From Litchfieldella rifensis (GTDB lineage: Bacteria > Pseudomonadota > Gammaproteobacteria > Pseudomonadales > Halomonadaceae): DNA of 64,000 bases. Of the stretch, positions 41,875 through 49,727 are shown piece by piece. Below the pieces are notes generated by a model. That model worked only from the letters and a program-made list of their open reading frames with translations. It had not been told where the DNA came from and made no database searches. Each line of letters starts with the position of its first letter. Positions within the stretch are counted from its first letter, which is position 1. Where the stretch lies: assembly GCF_042646605.1 (NCBI RefSeq), contig NZ_JBHRUG010000031.1:1-64000 (forward strand), read 5' to 3'. The translations under genes were made by a program, and so were the position numbers.

Positions 41875-42468
41875 GTGAGCGAGCACGATCGTCCCGTCAG
41901 CCTGGTCCAGCTTCTCGAATGCATCGAGCATGCCGAACTTGGCCGCGATCGCGTAACGCTGGGCGAGATCCTCGATGCGGTGGGGCGCCGGTCGTTCGGC
42001 CCCTTGCTGCTGGTCGCCGGGCTTGTCACCTTGGCCCCCGTTATCGGCGATATCCCGGGGATGCCGACACTGATGGCCTGCATGGTGTTGCTGGTTGCCG
42101 GGCAATTATTGTGGCGACGCGAGCATTTCTGGCTGCCTGCCTGGCTACTCGAACGCTCGGTGTCGCGCACCGCCCTGGACAAAGGCATGAACTGGTTGTA
42201 TTCGCCGGCCCGCTACGTCGACCGCTTGTTGCGGCCCAGGCTGACCCGCTTGGTCGGGGACGCCGGGGTGTTGGTTATCGCCTTGTGCTGTGTATTGATC
42301 GCCCTGGCCATGCCGCCGATGGAAGTGATCCCGTTTTCGGCCAATGGCGCCGGCTTGGCATTGACGCTCTTCGGCCTGGCCTTGATTGCCAGTGACGGGT
42401 TGATGGCCCTGGTGGCTTTCGCACTGACGTTCACGACCTTCGCAGTGATCGCTTTCAACCTGTTTTGA
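41875..42468 (+). CDS. ExoD-family exopolysaccharide synthesis membrane protein
   Basis: A 197-residue protein of the ExoD family. The N-terminal LVQLLECIEHAELGRDRVTLGE and the strongly conserved FGPLLLVAGLVTLAPVIGDIPGMP near residue 42 identify it. It has about four membrane segments. ExoD was linked to exopolysaccharide and alkali tolerance in rhizobia; the mechanism is unknown. It starts with GTG, with AGGGAGG six bases upstream, 14 bases after the TerB gene. Confidence 0.88.
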   Translation: MSEHDRPVSLVQLLECIEHAELGRDRVTLGEILDAVGRRSFGPLLLVAGLVTLAPVIGDIPGMPTLMACMVLLVAGQLLWRREHFWLPAWLLERSVSRTALDKGMNWLYSPARYVDRLLRPRLTRLVGDAGVLVIALCCVLIALAMPPMEVIPFSANGAGLALTLFGLALIASDGLMALVAFALTFTTFAVIAFNLF

Positions 42469-42515
42469 GGGGTTAGTGTCAGACACCGGTTGGTTACGGT
42501 AGGGAGAGCGAGACA

Positions 42516-42737
42516 ATGGATAAGGTATATCTGGTTCTGAAGGCCGTCATTGCGTTGGTCGTGGTGATCCTGTTCGTGCAGAACATCCGCGTGGTGGAGG
42601 TCAACTTCCTGACCTGGAGCCTGTCATTGCCACTGGCGTTGTTGTTGGTGGTGATCTATGTGCTGGGCATGGTCAGTGGCAGGAGCCTGTGGGCGTTGAT
42701 ACGGCGCCTGCGTCATGGACCGCCTTCTGCGCGGTGA
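42516..42737 (+). CDS. LapA/DUF1049-domain small membrane protein
   Basis: A 73-residue protein with two hydrophobic segments (VLKAVIALVVVILFVQN and LPLALLLVVIYVLGMVSGRS) and a basic tail. The FVQNIRVVEVNFLTWSLSLPL pattern is that of the LapA/YciS (DUF1049) domain, which in E. coli works with LapB in controlling lipopolysaccharide synthesis. No lapB is adjacent, so that function is not assured. It converges with the YihY gene, with only three bases between the stops. Confidence 0.88.
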   Translation: MDKVYLVLKAVIALVVVILFVQNIRVVEVNFLTWSLSLPLALLLVVIYVLGMVSGRSLWALIRRLRHGPPSAR

Positions 42738-42740
42738 CGC

Positions 42741-43655
42741 CTATTCCACAGACGTAACGGCTTGTCGACGAGAGTCGACATACCAGGGCAGTCCGGCCTT
42801 GGCATTGCGCTCCAACTCGGCGATCACCTGCCCTCCCAGGAGCAGGATGATGGCACCGATTTCCAGGCTCAACAGCAGGATGACGATGGTCGCCAGTGAG
42901 CCATAAACGGCGTTGACGAAGGAGATGTGGGCGAAATAGAACACCAGCAGCAGTCGTACTCCCTCCCACAGCAGGGCCGCCACGAAGCCGCCCACCAAGG
43001 CGCGATGCAAGGAGATCCTGACCACCGGCAACACCTTGTAGACGGCACTGAACAGTACGAACATGCCGATGAAACTCAACAGGTTGAGTAGTGCCACCGA
43101 GGCACCCGCCAGGGGCAATTCGCGGTCGAAGATGGCGATCACCAGATCGTTGAGGGCATCGGCCAGCGACACGATCAACGTCAGTGCCAGCAGCCCCACT
43201 CCCAATACCAGCATGAAGGCGTAGGGCAGCAGCGCCGAGACCCAGATGCTGCGTTTGGTGGAGTCATCGGGCTGATGAAAGATGATCGCCATGGCATCTT
43301 CCAGCATGCGAAAGGCGAAGGAACTGAATACCAGCAGCACCAGGGTCCCGACCACGCCGATCACGTCGCGGGAGTCGAGTATCGCGCGCACCGCATCGAG
43401 CAGCACCTCGGCGTGGGCCGGCGCCAGGTGCCGAGCCTGGATGGACATCACATTGAGTAGGTGCTGCTCGTCGACCACATGGGTCAGCATGACGCAGATC
43501 AGCGCGAACAAGGGCACGATCGACAGCAGAATGTTGTAGCCGAGACCACCCGCCAGCAGGATGCCGCGGTTGCGCAGGAAGGCTCCCAGTACGCGGAGCG
43601 CGAAGTGCAGGGTGCGTCCCGTCAGTGTGGCCGGGATCGGGTGGTGCCGGTTCAT
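42741..43655 (-). CDS. YihY/BrkB-family inner-membrane protein
   Basis: A 304-residue polytopic protein of the YihY/BrkB (virulence factor BrkB) family. Typical features are the N-terminal FLRNRGILLAGGLGYNILLSIVPLFA around residue 28, about six membrane segments, and LWEGVRLLLVFYFAHISFVNAVYGS near 232. Proposed as a transporter or export-related protein; earlier called RNase BN in error. The start is preceded by CAGGGA. It lies opposite the TerB-ExoD-LapA operon. Confidence 0.93.
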   Translation of the reverse strand: MNRHHPIPATLTGRTLHFALRVLGAFLRNRGILLAGGLGYNILLSIVPLFALICVMLTHVVDEQHLLNVMSIQARHLAPAHAEVLLDAVRAILDSRDVIGVVGTLVLLVFSSFAFRMLEDAMAIIFHQPDDSTKRSIWVSALLPYAFMLVLGVGLLALTLIVSLADALNDLVIAIFDRELPLAGASVALLNLLSFIGMFVLFSAVYKVLPVVRISLHRALVGGFVAALLWEGVRLLLVFYFAHISFVNAVYGSLATIVILLLSLEIGAIILLLGGQVIAELERNAKAGLPWYVDSRRQAVTSVE

Positions 43656-43789
43656 TGACAGTCCCTGCCCAATTGTCCTGCCATCGTCGAAGCCTCGCCA
43701 TCGGCATTGGTATCCTGCTCATGATAGGCCCCGGGCAGGATGCGATACCATGATCATCGATGGTGCATCGAGGGAGGAGTTGTTTAGCG

Positions 43790-44197
43790 ATGACCCGACA
43801 AGAGATGCTGCTGGTCTACGACAAGCAGTGCCCGTTCTGCGACCACTACTGCCGCCTGGTGCGGTTGCGCGACTCGGTGGGCTCGCTCACCCTGGTGGAT
43901 GCTCGCGAGGACACCGAGATAAGGGACGAGATCACCGCAGCGGGGCTGGATATCGATCAGGGCATGGTGCTGAAGATCGGTGACCGGCTCTACTACGGCG
44001 ACGATGCCATTCATGTCCTGGCCCTGATGAGCAGCCGTACCGACGCCTTCAATCGTATCAATTACTGGATCTTTCGCTCTTCCCGGCGGGCACGGTGGCT
44101 GTATCCCGTGCTGCGCTCCTGCCGCAATTTTCTGCTAAAGCTGTTAGGCAAGACGAAGGTGAATAACCTGGCGTTAAAGGACAATGAACGCTTCTGA
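43790..44197 (+). CDS. DCC-type thiol-disulphide oxidoreductase (DUF393)
   Basis: A 135-residue protein of the DCC/DUF393 family. The CPFC pair near residue 14 (VYDKQCPFCDHYCRLV) gives the thioredoxin-like active site, although the usual DxxCxxC spacing starts DKQC. The rest of the family pattern is YYGDDAIHVLALMSS near 66 and RWLYPVLRSCRNFLLKLLG. Function unproven. The ATG at 43790 follows GGAGGAG by about ten bases; a start ten codons earlier would contain that site. Its last 14 bases overlap the next gene. Confidence 0.87.
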   Translation: MTRQEMLLVYDKQCPFCDHYCRLVRLRDSVGSLTLVDAREDTEIRDEITAAGLDIDQGMVLKIGDRLYYGDDAIHVLALMSSRTDAFNRINYWIFRSSRRARWLYPVLRSCRNFLLKLLGKTKVNNLALKDNERF

Positions 44198-44855
44198 GCG
44201 CAGTCTTGAGAAGGCCGGGAGTGCATGCCAAATAGCGTATCACTGGGTTTTTTCCCGAGTGTCTGACGTGAGGCGTGCTCTACGCTTGGGTGGATGGCTC
44301 GGTTTGCTGCTGCTCGCCGGCTGTGCCGGCCGTCTGATCCCTCCGTCGGACTTGAACGACCCGGTCGATTTCTATCTGGTCGATCATGGCCGCCATTCCA
44401 GCCTGGTGTTGCCGCGCGAGGAGGGCGTGGTGCGTTATGCCTATGGGGAGTGGCGCTGGTATGCCGAGGACCGCCGTGGCGTGCTGGCGGGCATGTCGGC
44501 GATGCTGTGGCCGACCCGGGGGACTCTGGGGCGAAAGGTGTTTCCGGATACCGACCCGACACCCTTTCCTGATCAGGTCGCGCCGGAGGGCGTCGAGGAG
44601 GTCTTTCTACTGCAAGCGGAAGCGACGCGGGTGACGCACCTGCAACGCCACCTGGATGCCATTTTCGACCAGCAACGTGATTCCCTGACCTATCATCCTA
44701 GCTATGATCTGGAATTCGTCTCCTATCCCCGTCCTTATTGGCTGATGCACCAGTCGAACGTGGTCACCGCCCAGTGGCTCGAGATGCTGGGCTTCGAGGT
44801 CAGTGGGCTGGCCTGGTTGTCGGATTGGCATATCGAGGAGGCGAATGCCCCATAG
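44184..44855 (+). CDS. DUF2459/TIGR02117-type putative lipoprotein
   Basis: A 223-residue protein. A lipobox is visible in GLLLLAGCAGR near residue 43-52, so the mature chain would begin at the cysteine. The DUF2459 body has YLVDHGRHSSLVLPRE near 65, YAYGEWRWYAEDRRGVLAG and TYHPSYDLEFVSYPRPYWLMHQSN. Family function is unknown. Start choice is open: the ATG at 44184 overlaps the DCC gene, while the GTG at 44259 would give a normal-length signal peptide. Convergent with the MetF-like gene, ten bases away. Confidence 0.83.
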   Translation: MNASERSLEKAGSACQIAYHWVFSRVSDVRRALRLGGWLGLLLLAGCAGRLIPPSDLNDPVDFYLVDHGRHSSLVLPREEGVVRYAYGEWRWYAEDRRGVLAGMSAMLWPTRGTLGRKVFPDTDPTPFPDQVAPEGVEEVFLLQAEATRVTHLQRHLDAIFDQQRDSLTYHPSYDLEFVSYPRPYWLMHQSNVVTAQWLEMLGFEVSGLAWLSDWHIEEANAP

Positions 44856-44865
44856 GCGATTTTCC

Positions 44866-45810
44866 TCAGGCGTCCACGGTGATGTTGCGGTGCTCGGCAT
44901 CGACCCGGAAACGGCCCGCTTCCAGTGCCTGGCACCAGGCCAGGGTCTTGTCGATGCCACCGAAAGGATAGAAATGCAGCCTCAGGTGCCGGTCGGCATG
45001 GCTGGCCAGTGCCAGGACCTGGTCGACCGGCGGCCGTGGGCGCGCGAGTTGGAACATGCGGCTGCCCTGGTGCTGCAGCGCGGCCACCGAGGCGCCGATG
45101 CCGCAGGACAGGGCGTATTTCCAGAGCGTGGCCAGGTTCGCCGGTCCCGGCAGGCCGACACGCACAGGAACCTCGATACCTTGATGCCGCAGCCGTTGCC
45201 ACCAGTCGAGCAACGGCTCGGCATCGAACAGGAACTGGGTGACCAGCCAGGCTTCGAGCTCCTCCCGTTCGGCATGGGCGAGTTTGGCCACCAGAGCCTG
45301 GTCGAGCGTCTCCTCGTCGGCGTGAGGATGTCCCTCCGGGTGGCCGGCGATCGCCAGCCGACGGATGCCGTGCTCGGCCAGCGAGACGTCATCGAGCAGG
45401 GCCAGGGTGTCGGCATAAGGACCGAGCTGCGTGGCCAGACTACCGGCGATCAGCAATACCGCATCGGCGCCGGCCTCGCGTGTCAGCCGGTCTAGCCAGT
45501 CGGTGAGTGTCTGACGGTCCGGCACCGCGCGTGCGACCAGATGTGGAATGGGGTCGTAGCCATGGGCCTTGAGCCAGGCCGCGGTGGCGATGACGTTCGC
45601 ATAGGGCTGGCCGGGCAGGTGCGTGATATACACCTGGGTGCCCGCCGCCGGCGGTGACTCGATCGTTTCGAGATACGCGGCGGTCTTCGGCGTGACCTCC
45701 AGCGACCAGCCGTGGCACAACTGCTGGATTTGCCGCTCTAGGGTGCCCGTCTCCGCCGCCGCGGGCCTCGCTTCGAGCGGTTCGCTGTCGGCATGTTCAG
45801 CTTGAAGCAT
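44866..45810 (-). CDS. Methylenetetrahydrofolate reductase-like protein
   Basis: A 314-residue TIM-barrel flavoprotein of the MetF type, interconverting 5-methyl- and 5,10-methylene-tetrahydrofolate. Recognisable parts are SLEVTPKTAAYLETIES near residue 45 (catalytic glutamate region), IPHLVARAVPDRQTLTDWLDRL near 96, AVLLIAGSLA and the flavin-binding region RRLAIAGHPEGHPHADEE near 155, and LVTQFLFDAEPLLDWW. The ATG at 45810 overlaps the end of the GcvT/DmdA-like gene by 14 bases, with AGGGGG before it. Pairing of MTHFR with a THF-dependent demethylase parallels the ligM-metF locus of Sphingobium, so it probably oxidises methyl-THF made by its partner rather than serving methionine synthesis. 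Confidence 0.85.
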   Translation of the reverse strand: MLQAEHADSEPLEARPAAAETGTLERQIQQLCHGWSLEVTPKTAAYLETIESPPAAGTQVYITHLPGQPYANVIATAAWLKAHGYDPIPHLVARAVPDRQTLTDWLDRLTREAGADAVLLIAGSLATQLGPYADTLALLDDVSLAEHGIRRLAIAGHPEGHPHADEETLDQALVAKLAHAEREELEAWLVTQFLFDAEPLLDWWQRLRHQGIEVPVRVGLPGPANLATLWKYALSCGIGASVAALQHQGSRMFQLARPRPPVDQVLALASHADRHLRLHFYPFGGIDKTLAWCQALEAGRFRVDAEHRNITVDA

Positions 45811-47182
45811 CTTGCCCCCTGGCTCTGGCGACTTCACGGGCGTTGGGGTTCACCGAGGTACGGAACGGCATCTCGACCACCTGGGCATCCACCGGGACTC
45901 CCGGCGTCTCGGCATAGGGATCCGGCAGCCAGACCTTGAGGCGAGTGCCGAGAGCCTGTAGTTCCACCGGCACATAGCCCATGGCGATATTGGTGCCGAG
46001 TTCCGGCGAGTACCACGGGGAGGTGACATAACCGACCGGGTCGCCGGCGTTCTCGTCGGAGATCAGCCAGAAATCCGGCGCGTAATCGTCGATCGGATTG
46101 CCGCCGAGTACCATGCCGACCAGGACATTGCGGAACGGGTAACGGCCCTGGTCGAGTTCGGCGCGCACCCGTTCCAGGGCGGCACGGCCGATGTAGTCGG
46201 CGTCCTTCTGGCGCGGGACCTGGTACCCCAGGTTGCACTGGAAAGGCAGGGTTTCCTGATCCAGGTCCTGTCCCCAGGACAGGATACCGGCGGCGATGCG
46301 CCGATGGTGGGCCGGCGCGATGACCCTGAGATTGTGCTTCTTGCCGGCCTCGAGCACCGCGTTCCACATATCGTCGGGGTAGAGGGTGGCGTTCTTGAGG
46401 TAGATCTCGTAGCCCTTCTCGCCGGTGAAGCCGGTCTGGGAGATGATCACGTCGCGCCCGCCGACCTTGGCCTCCATCAAGCCGTAATAGGGAATATGAC
46501 GCACGGCGTCGCCGACCAGATCGACCATCAGTGCCTCGGACTTGGGGCCTTGGATCTGGACCGGTGCGACATCGATCTCGCCGATGCTGACGTTAAACCT
46601 CTTGCCGACATTGACGCCTCTCAACCACCATTCGAGGTCGCTGTCGGAGATCGAGAACCAGAACTCATCTTCGGCAACCCGCAGCAGCACCGGGTCATTG
46701 AGAATGCCGCCGTCCTCATTGCACAGGATCACGTACTTGCCATGCATCGGCTTGATGGCCGAGGCGTTGCGGGTGATCACATAGTCGACGAAGGCCAGGG
46801 CATCGGGCCCCTTGACCTGGATCTGGCGCTCTACCGCCACGTTCCACAGGGTGACGTCATTGACCAGGGCATCGTATTCGACCATGGCGCCGCCGTCTTC
46901 GGGGCGTACGTAGCCACGGGGATGATAGACCCGGTTATAGACGGTAGCCCGCCAACATCCCGCCTGATGGGACAGGTGCCAATAGGGAGACTTGCGTACC
47001 CGCGTGGAGATCAGCATCTCGACCGGCGTGGGACCGGATTGACGCAGGTTGACAGGTACCCGACGTTCGCGCTGGTCGACCGACGGGCATTGGTGGGTGG
47101 TGAAGTTCTTGACGATGGCATCGGTTCCAGGCATCGGGATGACACTATCGCTGGCTGACGTGGTGGGGTGGCGCGAACTCAT
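45797..47182 (-). CDS. GcvT/DmdA-like tetrahydrofolate-dependent methyl- or aminomethyltransferase
   Basis: A 461-residue protein of the glycine-cleavage T family. Family landmarks are DVTLWNVAVERQIQVKGPDA near residue 105, CNEDGGILNDPVLLRV near 150 (the aspartate assisting THF chemistry), PVQIQGPKSEALM near 200 and FTGEKGYEIYLKN near 243. The layout matches DmdA-type DMSP demethylase and O-demethylases such as LigM better than true GcvT, and no gcvH or gcvP is adjacent. It probably moves a methyl group from an unknown donor to THF. AGGAGG lies nine bases before the ATG at 47182. Overlaps the MetF-like gene; divergent from a DoeA-like hydrolase. Confidence 0.85.
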   Translation of the reverse strand: MSSRHPTTSASDSVIPMPGTDAIVKNFTTHQCPSVDQRERRVPVNLRQSGPTPVEMLISTRVRKSPYWHLSHQAGCWRATVYNRVYHPRGYVRPEDGGAMVEYDALVNDVTLWNVAVERQIQVKGPDALAFVDYVITRNASAIKPMHGKYVILCNEDGGILNDPVLLRVAEDEFWFSISDSDLEWWLRGVNVGKRFNVSIGEIDVAPVQIQGPKSEALMVDLVGDAVRHIPYYGLMEAKVGGRDVIISQTGFTGEKGYEIYLKNATLYPDDMWNAVLEAGKKHNLRVIAPAHHRRIAAGILSWGQDLDQETLPFQCNLGYQVPRQKDADYIGRAALERVRAELDQGRYPFRNVLVGMVLGGNPIDDYAPDFWLISDENAGDPVGYVTSPWYSPELGTNIAMGYVPVELQALGTRLKVWLPDPYAETPGVPVDAQVVEMPFRTSVNPNAREVARARGQDASS

Positions 47183-47340
47183 GACGGCAGTCCTCCTGCT
47201 CAACGAGTACGTATCTCAAAAAGCAGTGTGGAAGTGAATGCTGCCGTGCTCCATGCTGTTTACGACGCGGCTTTCGGCAAAAATGTTCAGAAAGCGACAG
47301 GCACGAAATTAAGGGGTACGCGATCTGAGCGACAGGCAGC

Positions 47341-47375
47341 GCTCTCGAGAGCAAGAAGAACCTGGTCAGAACAGG
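47341..47375. promoter_or_regulatory. Palindromes in the divergent gcvT-like / M24 intergenic region
   Basis: The 300-base gap holds a perfect 12-base palindrome GCTCTCGAGAGC at 47341-47352 and a nearby interrupted one, CCTG-N7-CAGG, at 47361-47375. Either could be an operator for both divergent units. No regulator gene is adjacent, so this is tentative. Confidence 0.3.
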
Positions 47376-47482
47376 TGGCTACGTGACAAGGTCGCCAGCT
47401 GGGCAGCCCCGTTGACGGCCACGAACCGCGTATCGTATCGGGTGGCTATATTGGGGATAGCGTTCATCCGTGCGGAGGCTTC

Positions 47483-48670
47483 ATGAACCATCACGACTAT
47501 CGCGCCATGTTGCAGAATACCCTGGCCGGCAGCGAATGCCCTTTCCCGGAGTCCGAGTTCCAGCGCCGGCACGTGGCGCTCAGCGAGGCGATGCGTGCCG
47601 AGTCGCTGGATGCGCTGCTGCTCACCGACCCGTCCGATATCTACTATCTGACCGGCTACAACACCTTCGAAGTGGCGGTACACACGGCGTTGGTATTCAC
47701 ACCACAACGTCAGGTGCTGCAGGTGCCATCGATCGAGACCGGGCCAGCGGTAGCCTGCACGCGTGTCGACGAGATTCTCGACTATCGCTGGGAGGGCGTC
47801 GAGGAGGTGCTGCTGCCGCTGGCCGAGGTGCTCGCCGATTGTGGCTCACGGATAGGCATCGACCGTTGGCACGGGTCGCTGCGATTCGGGGTGATGAGCG
47901 ACCTGCTCGAACGCCTGCCCGGACATCGTTTTGTGGATGCCGGGCCGCTGATGGACAGGGTCCGTATCGTCAAGAGCGCTGCGGAACTGGACTGCCTGAC
48001 CGAGAGCGCACGGATCACCGGGCTCGGCATCGAGGCCGCGGCAGCAGCGGTGCGGCCAGGAATCACCGATAGCGAGATCGCCGCTGTTGGCGCTCGGGCC
48101 ATGCATGAGGCCGGCAGCGAATTCATGAGCATGCAACCGATCGTTACCACCGGCCGGCGCATCAGTATCATCCATACCAACCACCAGCGTCACCGCATCG
48201 CCGAAGGCGACCCGGTGTTTCTTGAATTCGGCAGCTCCTGGAAGCGCTATACCGCACCGATGATGCGCACGGTAGTCGCCGGGCGTCCTGCCGAGAAGAT
48301 GCAGGCCGTCTTCGCTATCTGCCAGCGCCTCTACGCGACCTTGCTCGACACGATGCGGCCAGGGCAACGCTTCGATGACGCGGCACGGGCCGGCGAGCAG
48401 GTGCTGGCACCCGTGGCCGCGGAGGCCTTCTTTTCCGGCGTGTTCGGCTATACCGTCGGCGCCCAGTTTCCCCCCTCATGGGTCGAAGGGTCGGGCTTCA
48501 TCGCCCGCGGTCAGATGCAGCGCTTCGAGGTCGGCATGGTCTTTCACCTGCCATTGTGCCTGCGTCTGCCTGGGCAATGGGGAATCGGCTGCAGCGATAC
48601 CGTCCGCGTCACCGAGCAGGGGGCTGAACCGATCACAGCCAACCCCTGGCAACTGAGCGGAATCGAGTAA
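47483..48670 (+). CDS. DoeA-like M24-family hydrolase lacking metal ligands
   Basis: A 395-residue pita-bread-fold protein: N-terminal creatinase domain (LDALLLTDPSDIYYLTGYNT near residue 40) and C-terminal M24 domain. The five metal ligands of methionine aminopeptidase-type enzymes are replaced: VFLEFGSSWKRYTAPMMRT, FGYTVGAQFPPSW and VFHLPLCL... GCSDTVRVTEQG. The same replacements and the RYxxPxxRT and GYxxGxxxPPxW patterns occur in ectoine hydrolase DoeA, and metal independence is known for creatinase. So it probably cleaves a C-N bond in a cyclic or guanidino compound. GGAGG precedes the ATG. Divergent from the GcvT-like/MetF-like pair. Confidence 0.83.
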   Translation: MNHHDYRAMLQNTLAGSECPFPESEFQRRHVALSEAMRAESLDALLLTDPSDIYYLTGYNTFEVAVHTALVFTPQRQVLQVPSIETGPAVACTRVDEILDYRWEGVEEVLLPLAEVLADCGSRIGIDRWHGSLRFGVMSDLLERLPGHRFVDAGPLMDRVRIVKSAAELDCLTESARITGLGIEAAAAAVRPGITDSEIAAVGARAMHEAGSEFMSMQPIVTTGRRISIIHTNHQRHRIAEGDPVFLEFGSSWKRYTAPMMRTVVAGRPAEKMQAVFAICQRLYATLLDTMRPGQRFDDAARAGEQVLAPVAAEAFFSGVFGYTVGAQFPPSWVEGSGFIARGQMQRFEVGMVFHLPLCLRLPGQWGIGCSDTVRVTEQGAEPITANPWQLSGIE

Positions 48671-48772
48671 AGGACGGCGATGACGCTGGGTTTTTGTCGG
48701 TGAGAGGTAAGGAGATGTAGCGTGCTACCGTGTTTGCGTTAACGGACTATGCTGAGAGTGGAGTCACCTTTT

Positions 48773-48797
48773 GATACCGCCTGTATCGGGCGGTATC
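48773..48797 (+). terminator. Hairpin upstream of coiled-coil gene
   Basis: GATACCGCC at 48773-48781 pairs with GGCGGTATC at 48789-48797 over a seven-base loop, followed by GTTTCG. It lies 103 bases after the M24 gene and 29 before the next start. It may terminate the former or act in the leader of the latter. Confidence 0.5.
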
Positions 48798-48825
48798 GTT
48801 TCGTAATCAAGTCGGGGGGAGTCCC

Positions 48826-49701
48826 ATGCCGAATATATCGATGGCCGAGCTATCCAAGGACAATCGCGTTCGCGTCCTGGGTGCGATTGCGATAGTAGCG
48901 GTCATTTATGCGCTATTCGTCAGCGCCAATGCCAATTCGGCTCGCGAAGAGCGGGATCAACTGCAAGCGCGTGTCGAGACACTGGAAGGCGAGAATCAAG
49001 CGTTATCCCAGGAGGTGGATACCTTCAGCGAACGCTATGCAAGCATCGAGGAGGCCGAGGCCGAGCTCCAGACGCTACAGGAGCGGCGGGATTCCGCCGA
49101 GGCTGAATTGGCCAATGTCGAAGACCAACTGGCGAAGACCGAAGAGCGCCTGGCGACGCAGCAGACAGCGATCGAGGAGCAGCAGGCACGGCTGACCGAG
49201 ATCGAGGAGCGATACGCGCAGCATCGGACGGAGTTCGAGACGCTCGAAGGGCAGGTCAGCGAGGCCCAGCAGGCTCGCGACGAGGCTCTACAGGCGCGCG
49301 ACGAAGCGCAGGCAGCGCTCGACGAGATCGAGGCCGCTCGCACCGAGGCCGAGGGACGCCTTACCGAACTGGAAAGCCAGATAGAGGATCGGGAGTCGCG
49401 CCTCGAGTCATTGGATGCCGAGATCGAAGAGCGCGAAACCCGGCGGGACGCGTTGGATGCCGAGATAGAAGCCTCCCAGCAGACCTTCGACCATGTCGAG
49501 AAGGGCCTTGAGCAGACGTTGAACGAGTACGAAGGAACCCAACGGGAGTTGGAGAGCACCGAGACACGGCTTGCCGAACTGACCGAGCGTGCGCAGACAC
49601 GCCGCGATCAACTCGATCGCCTCGACGCCCAGTTGGCCGAATGGCGTCAAGCATTGAATACCATGGAAGTCGGTACCGAGGAGGCGACGCAATCTCGATA
49701 G
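48826..49701 (+). CDS. Single-pass membrane protein with long coiled coil
   Basis: A 291-residue protein. One membrane segment lies at about 17-33 (VLGAIAIVAVIYALFVSANA). From residue 38 to the end the chain is almost entirely a charged heptad-repeat coiled coil rich in Glu, Gln, Arg and Ala (for example REERDQLQARVETLEGENQA, RDEALQARDEAQAALDEIEA, ESLDAEIEERETRRDALDAE). It resembles periplasmic TolA/envelope spacer-type or chromosome-partition-like coiled coils in general form, but I assign no family. GGGGGGAG precedes the ATG, with a hairpin further upstream. Probably a periplasm-spanning structural or tethering protein. Confidence 0.8.
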   Translation: MPNISMAELSKDNRVRVLGAIAIVAVIYALFVSANANSAREERDQLQARVETLEGENQALSQEVDTFSERYASIEEAEAELQTLQERRDSAEAELANVEDQLAKTEERLATQQTAIEEQQARLTEIEERYAQHRTEFETLEGQVSEAQQARDEALQARDEAQAALDEIEAARTEAEGRLTELESQIEDRESRLESLDAEIEERETRRDALDAEIEASQQTFDHVEKGLEQTLNEYEGTQRELESTETRLAELTERAQTRRDQLDRLDAQLAEWRQALNTMEVGTEEATQSR

Positions 49702-49727
49702 GCTGACGAGAAGAGCCGGTGTCCCCT

